Below are positions 57,740-64,000 of a stretch of 64,000 bases of DNA, in pieces. This DNA comes from Limivivens faecihominis (lineage in GTDB: Bacteria > Bacillota > Clostridia > Lachnospirales > Lachnospiraceae). The DNA is taken from the NCBI RefSeq assembly GCF_020686945.1, contig NZ_JAJEPR010000004.1, positions 144,579 to 208,578 on the forward strand. The letters run 5' to 3'. Made by a program: the position numbers and the translations under genes. Under the pieces are notes generated by a model. The model was not told the DNA's origin. It did not search any database and saw nothing but the letters and a program-made list of their open reading frames with translations. The first letter of the stretch is position 1. The number at the start of each line of letters is the position of its first letter.

Positions 57740-58822
57740 CTATTTTTCGTTTATTTTACCTAAAAGTTGATTCATTTCCTGATAAAGGCTGTCTTTGTCA
57801 GGTTCTTTCATGATTACGGTCACATAAGGGTTGCCATATTTGTTCTTGGAGAGCAGAACCAGGCAGGCTCCGGCCTCGCTGGTAGTTCCGGTTTTGCCGC
57901 CTACGACCTCAACATCCTTCGGAGGAACCGCCTGATTGATAAAATAGTGGTTCGTGGACTCCCAGGTAATATTCCGCTCTTCGCCGGTCGTCGTGTTGAA
58001 AGAAGCATAGTAGCTGTGGCGGCTGATGATATCGCGGAAATCATCATTTTTCAAAGCCTCATGGAAAATCAGGTACATATCATAGACGGTGGTGTAATGG
58101 TTTTCATCCTGAAGACCATGGGGATTCATAAAATGTGTATTTACAGCCCCTATCTCTGCCGCCTGTTCATTCATCATAGCCACAAAGTTCTCCACGCTGC
58201 CGCCTACATTTTTCGCGATGGTCATGGCGGCGTCATTACCGGAATTGATCATGAGTCCCAGAAGCAGTTCCCTTAAGCTTAAGACGTCCCCCGGCTGGAT
58301 CTCACAGACGGAAGAACCCACATCGATATCCCGGCACTCGTCTCCCACGGTGACCATCTCGTCGAGGTTTCCATTTTTCAGTGCCACCAGGCAGGTCATG
58401 ATCTTGGTCAGACTCGCGGGATAGCGCCGCTCATGAACAGCCTTCGCGTAGACCGTCTGATGATCGGCCTCGGAAAAAATAGCCGCTGACACGGCCTCCA
58501 CGGAAAAGTCAGAAAGAACGACATCCTCCTGCGGAGCCACACAGAGATCTGAGGCAAAGGAGGTGGAAAAATCACCGTCAAAACTTACTGTGGTAAGCCC
58601 GAAGGTGCTGTCCGTCTTATCATAAGCTTTCACCAGCTCGATCTCATGACTTTTCAGGAGAAACTCATATCCCAAGCCTCCCAGAAGAAGGACCAGAATC
58701 ACCAGAAGAGAGACAAAACGAATGATCAGCCGCCGTTGTCTGCGCCTGCGGCTGATCTCTCTCTGGTAAGTGCTCCTTCTCTCCCTGGGAATTGTTTTTT
58801 CATTTTTATTTGTACATCTCAC
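57740..58822 (-). CDS. D-alanyl-D-alanine carboxypeptidase (PBP5/DacF type)
   Basis: 360 residues from the GTG at 58822, overlapping mgsA by 17 bases. A cytoplasmic Arg-rich start and one membrane anchor (about 34-50) replace a cleaved signal. The active site is ASLTKIMT (SxxK), SGNDAA (SxN) and GGKTGTT (KTG). It trims the terminal D-Ala from peptidoglycan stem peptides. It lies downstream of the min-rodA genes and probably shares their transcript. Confidence 0.93.
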   Translation of the reverse strand: MRCTNKNEKTIPRERRSTYQREISRRRRQRRLIIRFVSLLVILVLLLGGLGYEFLLKSHEIELVKAYDKTDSTFGLTTVSFDGDFSTSFASDLCVAPQEDVVLSDFSVEAVSAAIFSEADHQTVYAKAVHERRYPASLTKIMTCLVALKNGNLDEMVTVGDECRDIDVGSSVCEIQPGDVLSLRELLLGLMINSGNDAAMTIAKNVGGSVENFVAMMNEQAAEIGAVNTHFMNPHGLQDENHYTTVYDMYLIFHEALKNDDFRDIISRHSYYASFNTTTGEERNITWESTNHYFINQAVPPKDVEVVGGKTGTTSEAGACLVLLSKNKYGNPYVTVIMKEPDKDSLYQEMNQLLGKINEK

Positions 58823-59201
58823 GCCACTCTAAATCTCCTCTGTCTAATGATTTGATGAGCAATTCTGCTGTTGCCAAGTTCGTAGCCAGTGGAATGTTGT
58901 GGGTATCACAAAGACGGAAAATATCCTTGATATCCGGCTCGAATTTTTTGGGATTCATGGGATCTCGAAGAAAAATCATAAGGTCGATGCCGTTATTCTC
59001 GATCTGCGCCGCCATCTGCTGGATTCCGCCCAGGTGTCCGGCCAGGTATCGATGGACATTCAGATTTGTGACTTCTTCAATGAGCCGTCCGGTGGTATCT
59101 GTGGCATACAGAGTATTTTTACTCAGGATCCCTCTGTATGCGATGCAGAAATTCTGCATTAAAATCTTCTTTGCATCATGTGCAACTAATCCAATGTTCA
59201 T
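58806..59201 (-). CDS. mgsA: Methylglyoxal synthase
   Basis: 131 residues: VAHDAKK at the N-terminus, ATDTTGRLI, the GHLGGIQQMAAQI phosphate site and DPMNPKKFEPDIKDIFRLCD. It converts DHAP to methylglyoxal, relieving sugar-phosphate stress. Placement inside a cell-shape operon is a recurrent clostridial arrangement. Confidence 0.95.
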   Translation of the reverse strand: MNIGLVAHDAKKILMQNFCIAYRGILSKNTLYATDTTGRLIEEVTNLNVHRYLAGHLGGIQQMAAQIENNGIDLMIFLRDPMNPKKFEPDIKDIFRLCDTHNIPLATNLATAELLIKSLDRGDLEWREMYK

Positions 59202-59217
59202 GATTTGCTACCCCCTG

Positions 59218-60324
59218 TTAATATTTTCGTACCTGAAGCCCTACATTCAGAACCAGACCGATTCCGATACAGAAGCTGACAAGAGATGTCAGCCCGTAGC
59301 TTACAAAGGGAAGTGTAAGGCCGGTGTTTGGCATCAGGCCAGTCGTAACACAGATGTTGATAAAGCTCTGAAAAAAGATCAAAGCTCCCATTCCGCACCC
59401 TACAAGGGTGCCTGGAAGATCTCTTGCATGTCTTCCGATGTTGATACACTCCAAAGCGATCAGAAGCTCCAGGATAATAATGATACAACATCCAAGAAAA
59501 CCAAGCTCCTCACCGGCCACAGCGAAAATAAAGTCTGTCTGGGATTCGGAAATGAAATTTCCGTTTTTTACTGACGAAACCACATTATTGTCCAGACCTT
59601 TTCCGTAAAGCTGTCCGGATCCGATGGCTATGATCGAATTTACCTGCTGTCTGGCAATATCCGGATACTCCTCCGGTTTCAGCCACGCCAGGATACGATT
59701 TGCCTGATAGCCCTGGAGAACCTGCTGATCCGGCGACAGGATCAGACTCATAAGGAGAACCGCCAACGGAACACATGCCACTATTATACCACCAACAATT
59801 TTATAACTCAATCCTGATACAAAAAACATTGCACAAAAAAGTAATACAAATACGATGGTCGTGGAAAGATCCGGTTCCTTCAAAAGCAGGGCTGTCGGAG
59901 CTGCCACAAGAAGCAAAGCGATCAGGATCGTTTTGAAGCGGCTGATATCTTCTTCATGTTTTGAAAAAAACTTGGCAAAAAATGCGATCATCAGGATTTT
60001 TACCACATCGGAAGGCTGAAACTGCAGGACTCCTCCCACACGAATCCAACGTGTTGCACCACCCACATTTTCACCGGCAAGCAGCACGGCGGCAAGAAGT
60101 CCGATACCCACAAAATAAGAAAGCCAGTAAAAACCCAAAACCCAGCTGTAATCGATCAGTGAGGTGAGCACCATGACCACCAGTCCCAGAATCAGTCCCG
60201 CGATCTGTTTTGTCTGTACGCTCTCTTTTGCACTTCCGATCACCAGGATTCCCACGACAGAAAGCGCGATCACCCATATGATCAGTCGAAAATTATAGTC
60301 CTTTAATCTGTATTGTCTTAGCAT
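59218..60324 (-). CDS. rodA: Rod-shape SEDS glycosyltransferase RodA
   Basis: 368 residues with about ten membrane segments and SEDS motifs: QFQPSDVVKILMIAFFA (the catalytic Asp region follows in the large loop) and GMGALIFFQSFINICVTTGLMPNTGLTLPFVSYG. It polymerises lipid II with PBP2, whose gene is 2 kb upstream in the same unit. The start overlaps minE by 32 bases. Confidence 0.95.
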   Translation of the reverse strand: MLRQYRLKDYNFRLIIWVIALSVVGILVIGSAKESVQTKQIAGLILGLVVMVLTSLIDYSWVLGFYWLSYFVGIGLLAAVLLAGENVGGATRWIRVGGVLQFQPSDVVKILMIAFFAKFFSKHEEDISRFKTILIALLLVAAPTALLLKEPDLSTTIVFVLLFCAMFFVSGLSYKIVGGIIVACVPLAVLLMSLILSPDQQVLQGYQANRILAWLKPEEYPDIARQQVNSIIAIGSGQLYGKGLDNNVVSSVKNGNFISESQTDFIFAVAGEELGFLGCCIIIILELLIALECINIGRHARDLPGTLVGCGMGALIFFQSFINICVTTGLMPNTGLTLPFVSYGLTSLVSFCIGIGLVLNVGLQVRKY

Positions 60325-60544
60325 GTTTCACACCCTGTTCTTCTTTGGTCGTTATTTCCAAGTGTATCGTCATCCTGGTTCTGTCAATTTCCAGGTATTT
60401 TTCCATGACGGATAAAATTTCCTGTTTCATCAGTTCCACCATCTCCGGCGTACAGTTCAGCCTGTCTGACAGCACCACCGTGGACAGTCTGTCTTTCGCA
60501 ACCCTGCAGGAATTATCCTGACGCATGAAACTGAATTTTTTCAT
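60293..60544 (-). CDS. minE: Cell division topological factor MinE
   Basis: 83 residues: KDRLSTVVLSDRLNCTPEMVELM in the N-terminal anti-MinCD part and VMEKYLEIDRTRMTIHLE in the C-terminal domain. MinE drives MinD oscillation; its presence here, rather than DivIVA, is as in many Clostridia. Confidence 0.95.
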   Translation of the reverse strand: MKKFSFMRQDNSCRVAKDRLSTVVLSDRLNCTPEMVELMKQEILSVMEKYLEIDRTRMTIHLEITTKEEQGVKHAKTIQIKGL

Positions 60545-60556
60545 AGAAGCCCTCCG

Positions 60557-61351
60557 TTATCTGTTCCTGTGAAACAGCTCGGATATTCTGGAGAGAAAGC
60601 CCGGTGTCCGGTCAAGCTCCATCAAAGGCACTTCCTCACCGAGAATCCTGCGGCACACGTTGAAAAATGCCTGTCCCGCCGGCGTATCGTCTCCTGCCAG
60701 AGGTTCTCCCTGATTTGTGAAGATGACCACCTCCTCGTCATCCGGCACCGCTCCGATGAGATTTACCGCGAGGATCTCCACAACATCCTCCACGGACATC
60801 ATCTCTCCGCGCCGCACCATATCCGGCCGGATCCGGTTGATCAGAAGGTCGATATCCCGGAGGTCAGCAGCTTCCAACAGGCCAATGATCCGATCCGCGT
60901 CACGGATGGCGGAAACCTCCGGAGTTGTAACCACAATAGCCCGCTCCGCTCCGGCAATGGCATTTTTAAAGCCCTGCTCGATGCCTGCGGGGCAATCCAG
61001 GAGTACATAGTCAAAATGTTCCTTCAGTTCCTCCGTCAGCTTGATCATCTGTTCCGGAGTTACTGCGGATTTGTCTCTGGTCTGGGCGGAAGGAAGAAGG
61101 GAAAGCTCCGGGCAACGCTTATCCTTGATCAGCGCCTGCTTGAGACGGCAGTTTCCCTCGATGACGTCCACCATATTGTAGACGATCCGGTTTTCCAGCC
61201 CCAGAACCACATCCAGATTCCGAAGACCGATGTCTGTATCGATGACCACGGTCCTCTTTTTCATACGGGCCAGGCCCATTCCGATATTTGCTGTAGCGGT
61301 GGTCTTTCCCACGCCGCCTTTTCCAGATGTTATCACAATGACTTCACTCAT
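60557..61351 (-). CDS. minD: Septum site-determining protein MinD
   Basis: 264 residues from the ATG at 61351, seven bases after GGAGG. The deviant Walker A SGKGGVGKTT is at residues 9-18, with VIDTDIGLRNLDVVLG and VLLDCPAGIEQGF. The C-terminal amphipathic helix GFLSRISELFHRN is the membrane-targeting sequence. It recruits MinC and MinE. Confidence 0.97.
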   Translation of the reverse strand: MSEVIVITSGKGGVGKTTATANIGMGLARMKKRTVVIDTDIGLRNLDVVLGLENRIVYNMVDVIEGNCRLKQALIKDKRCPELSLLPSAQTRDKSAVTPEQMIKLTEELKEHFDYVLLDCPAGIEQGFKNAIAGAERAIVVTTPEVSAIRDADRIIGLLEAADLRDIDLLINRIRPDMVRRGEMMSVEDVVEILAVNLIGAVPDDEEVVIFTNQGEPLAGDDTPAGQAFFNVCRRILGEEVPLMELDRTPGFLSRISELFHRNR

Positions 61352-61416
61352 AGTTTTGCCTCCGATTTCCATCTCATTCAATTACTGGTTTGGTCATCCT
61401 TGGTGTTTTTCTGATC

Positions 61417-62094
61417 TTATACGGAAAGCTCTCCCAGGGTTTCCTGGGAAATAGGTTTCACATAAATGTGATCTTCTTTTACATAGGCGATTTTCGGGTC
61501 CATCTTGTATTCCGCGATATCCACCCGCTTGGTGATAGCGCTCCGGGCCATTTTATCTGCAATCTTGACCTGAATAGGCTTCATGACGAGAGCTGCGACA
61601 AAGCAGCTTCTGTCACCAGTAGCTCCCGCATAGGCCGTTCCCCGAAGGGAACCCAGGATCACGATGTTTCCCTTGGAAACCACATTGGCTCCGGGATTCA
61701 CATCTCCGATGATCACAATGCTGTGCTCGGTCTCCAGAACCTGGCCGGCCCGGAGTGTTCCCCGGTAAAACCAGCCGTCCTCTGTTTCTTTTGCCTCCAT
61801 GGCCTTATCCACTGCCTGATGAAAAAGCATTTCCTCTTTCTGATCTTCGTCGATAACACAGAGGATATGGAGTCCACAGCTGTTGACGATGGTCTCCACC
61901 ACCTGCTTTTCTTCTGACTGGCTTAATACCCGTCCCCGGATTGTCATAGCCATCTTGGCATTTTTGAAAAACTTTGCGGATTCTTTGAATTTATCTTCAA
62001 TGTCCTTCAACAGTTCCTCAAAGGGAAGATCTTTATCCAGAATAACGATCAGACCGTACTTATTGCATTTGATAATCACGGAATGGATGTTCAT
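61417..62094 (-). CDS. minC: Septum site-determining protein MinC
   Basis: 225 residues. An N-terminal domain (1-100) is followed by the beta-helix domain with RGTLRAGQVLETEHSIVIIG, NPGANVVSKGNIVILGSLRG and AYAGATGDRSCFVAAL. It inhibits FtsZ ring formation away from midcell. It lies between PBP2 and minD. Confidence 0.96.
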   Translation of the reverse strand: MNIHSVIIKCNKYGLIVILDKDLPFEELLKDIEDKFKESAKFFKNAKMAMTIRGRVLSQSEEKQVVETIVNSCGLHILCVIDEDQKEEMLFHQAVDKAMEAKETEDGWFYRGTLRAGQVLETEHSIVIIGDVNPGANVVSKGNIVILGSLRGTAYAGATGDRSCFVAALVMKPIQVKIADKMARSAITKRVDIAEYKMDPKIAYVKEDHIYVKPISQETLGELSV

Positions 62095-62118
62095 TTTTCT
62101 CTGGCCTCCTGCTTTTGT

Positions 62119-64000
62119 TTAATCCTGGCTACTGCCCTTTGTTACATTCTGGATCGCATTTCCTGCGGTACCGTCGATAATGGTATCTTTATCCTTCAGA
62201 TTGAAATAATAGCACATGATGTCTTTTGCCACCAGAGCTGCGTTTCTGGAGGAGTAACCGTTAGTGATACGGACTGCCATGGAAATCTCAGGATTTTCAT
62301 AGGGGGCATATCCGATAAACAGCGCATGGTTCGCTTTATCTGTTCTCTGCTGGGCCGTACCGGTTTTTCCGGCTGCGTTGAAGTTGTACTGGGTCTGCAG
62401 ATTAGCAAAGATACCATTTCCGTTATTGATGGTCACATCATGCATACCTGCATGAATCGTCGTCCAGAGATCCTGCGGGAGCTCCAGGCGGTTGTGTACC
62501 ACCGGATCCGGCTCTTCCTGGGTATTTCCGGAAGCGTCGGTGATCTTGTCGAGAAGGGTCAGATCATAGCAGGTTCCGCTGTTTGCCAGGGTCGTCACAT
62601 ATCTGGCCAGCTGGGAAGTCGTGAATGCGTTGTTACTCTGTCCCATAGCTGCACGGGTCGGGTCGGCGGTAGCGATCTGGGGATCCATCTCGCTGATCTC
62701 GATGCCGCTGGTGGAATCGAAACCGTACATCTCCGCATATTTATTGAGAAGAGTCATATCGCCGACGTATTCTCCATTTTCGTTCTGACCCAGATAATAA
62801 CCAACCGTATTAAAATAGAAGTTACAGGAATCACGGATGGCTGTCTCCAGCGTTTCCGGTCCATGGGATCCCCAGCCGTCCGCTGCGGAATAAATCCAGC
62901 AGTTGATGGGATTATCCTTCTCTACCAGGTCAAATTTACCGGTACAGGTGATGGTATCATAAATGGAGATCTTATTCTCCATGACTCCGGCGGTGGCAGT
63001 CACCAGCTTGAAGGTGGAACCTGGAGCTGTTACCTCCTGGGTCGCACGATTATAAAAGGGACTGGATTTGTCCGTGCGGAGTTTCTCATAATATTTACTG
63101 TCCATCGTGTTTGCCAGCAGGTTATTGTCATAGCTGGGATAGGTTACACAGGCCAGCACGTTGCCATTGTCCGGATCCGTAATGACTACAGAACCGGAGC
63201 AGGGTTCCAGAGCCAGCTGGGCCGGTGTCAGCTCCAGCTTGTAGATCTTGGAGCGAATGAAATCATAAGCGCCCATCGTACCTGATGCCAGAGCGGTATA
63301 ATCGTCATCGTTCTTCTCCAGTATTCCCTGGTCAAAGAGAAGAAGGCAGATATCACGGCCGCTGAGCTGTTCTTCCTCGATCATGTACTTGTATACCTGT
63401 CTTGTGAAGGCATCATCTGTTTTCAGATAGTCAAAAATGTAATCTGCCAGAGCATTATAGATCTCATCGGAAGCCAGATATTCGGAATCCAGCTGAAGTT
63501 TTCCGATATCGATCCAGTCCTTGCTGATGGCATAGGTGAGAAATTCCTTCAGGCTGATGGTCTCGTCCTCTCTCCAGGCCTTGTAGGTCTCATCATTCTT
63601 GTCGATGGCGTCCGTATCCAAGATGCCCGTGCCCTCAGCCAGCATATCGTTCACGATATAGGAAGAGTATGCTTTCATCTCATTGGTGAGATCCTGATAA
63701 GCCGTAGGAGTGTCAGAAGTCAGCTCACTGCGGATCTCAGAAAATACATTCTCCTCCTTGGAGAGGAAAGCCTGATAGACCTGTTTTTCCAGATCGCTGG
63801 CATCATCCGAGGAAAGATGCTCCACATCAAGGATCTGGTTTTCAAACAAAGCATAATAAACTTCGTACACAGGTATCCTGATCTCGTCAGAACCGCCGCT
63901 TTCGTTGTCCACTTCCTTGGCATCTACCATGTTCTGGTAGACGATGGCTGCGATGTAAGACTCCAAGATACCACGGTGATCCTGAATCTGGGCGTCAACG
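62119..64000 (-). CDS. Penicillin-binding protein 2 (N-terminus outside window)
   Basis: The frame is open to the window edge, so the N-terminal membrane anchor and start lie beyond 64000; about 627 codons are seen. The transpeptidase domain has APGSTFKLV (SxxK), an SCNFYFNTVG-type SxN region and AAGKTGTAQQ. A long insert or dimerisation region of about 250 residues precedes it. It is the RodA partner in side-wall peptidoglycan synthesis and heads the min-rodA unit. Confidence 0.93.
   Translation of the reverse strand, partial: VDAQIQDHRGILESYIAAIVYQNMVDAKEVDNESGGSDEIRIPVYEVYYALFENQILDVEHLSSDDASDLEKQVYQAFLSKEENVFSEIRSELTSDTPTAYQDLTNEMKAYSSYIVNDMLAEGTGILDTDAIDKNDETYKAWREDETISLKEFLTYAISKDWIDIGKLQLDSEYLASDEIYNALADYIFDYLKTDDAFTRQVYKYMIEEEQLSGRDICLLLFDQGILEKNDDDYTALASGTMGAYDFIRSKIYKLELTPAQLALEPCSGSVVITDPDNGNVLACVTYPSYDNNLLANTMDSKYYEKLRTDKSSPFYNRATQEVTAPGSTFKLVTATAGVMENKISIYDTITCTGKFDLVEKDNPINCWIYSAADGWGSHGPETLETAIRDSCNFYFNTVGYYLGQNENGEYVGDMTLLNKYAEMYGFDSTSGIEISEMDPQIATADPTRAAMGQSNNAFTTSQLARYVTTLANSGTCYDLTLLDKITDASGNTQEEPDPVVHNRLELPQDLWTTIHAGMHDVTINNGNGIFANLQTQYNFNAAGKTGTAQQRTDKANHALFIGYAPYENPEISMAVRITNGYSSRNAALVAKDIMCYYFNLKDKDTIIDGTAGNAIQNVTKGSSQD

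Noticed and set aside
62083..63285. 400-codon plus-strand frame over PBP2
   Set aside because: Antisense of the transpeptidase domain, whose SxxK and KTG motifs fix the true frame.

Overview
This window reads as the chromosome of a spore-forming, anaerobic Gram-positive bacterium of the Clostridia, most likely family Lachnospiraceae. The grounds are the sporulation pair yqfC/yqfD with a SpoVB-type flippase, the L21-Prp-L27 block with an L27 carrying the cleavable Firmicutes N-terminal extension, a lexA/yneA-type SOS pair with Gram-positive LexA boxes, the lspA-rluD and ylmH-sepF-ylmE blocks, an HPr-like protein without the active histidine, and gut-type sugar genes (GH42, MalY/PatB, YhcH). 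Base composition is moderate, except for an AT-rich restriction-modification block near 22.7-25.1 kb. I saw no rRNA, tRNA, CRISPR array or complete insertion sequence.

Layout. 1-8.7 kb: a patatin-like lipase (cut by the window edge), an exported protein, yqfC-yqfD-phoH-ybeY, a DUF3048 protein, a SpoVB/MurJ-type flippase, a pyridoxamine kinase and a small BofC-like protein. 8.7-13.9 kb: proline synthesis (proB-DUF896-5-FCL-proA), signal peptidase I and miaB. 13.9-22.7 kb: the most unusual part, nine closely packed genes joining a nitrogenase-like reductase (one NifH-like and two NifD/K-like proteins) to a FecB/FecC/FecD-type importer, a G3E-type GTPase, a free-standing ABC ATPase and a cytoplasmic protein with a ferric-iron binding-protein fold. 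They follow one strong promoter whose start region carries a 14-bp inverted repeat. 22.7-25.1 kb: a type II restriction-modification system with a controller protein and C-box. 25.1-29.2 kb: a PfkB kinase, DUF3737, MalY/PatB, a gene remnant and DUF2284.

29.2-37.4 kb is a housekeeping run on the plus strand: a radical-SAM pair, RNase G, L21-Prp-L27, Obg, YhbY, NadD, YqeK and RsfS. 37.4-42.7 kb: sugar and surface functions (YhcH, a repeat-anchored SGNH hydrolase, an aldo/keto reductase, a GH42 beta-galactosidase). 42.7-44.0 kb: divergent lexA/yneA with shared SOS operators. 44-49.3 kb: a structured repeat-like intergenic region, a small unknown protein, an SGNH hydrolase, a tyrosine recombinase, a short DUF4317 protein, a decayed ABC exporter pair and the HPr-like gene.

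49.5-56.8 kb and 57.2-64 kb are minus-strand housekeeping runs: dtd, a cytidylate-kinase-like protein, rluD, lspA, aroB, ylmH, sepF, ylmE and an HlyD-like protein; then a P-loop protein, and the cell-shape and division set PBP2-minC-minD-minE-rodA-mgsA-dacF, with PBP2 running off the end.

The best candidate for an undescribed system is 14.1-22.7 kb. It has both [4Fe-4S] cysteines of a NifH-type reductase and recognisable but short component-1 subunits. It has no nifB, nifE or nifN, and it shares a transcript with an iron-chelate type importer. I infer that it reductively processes an imported iron-, haem- or corrinoid-type ligand, or supplies electrons or metal to a dedicated metalloenzyme. 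No function was tested.
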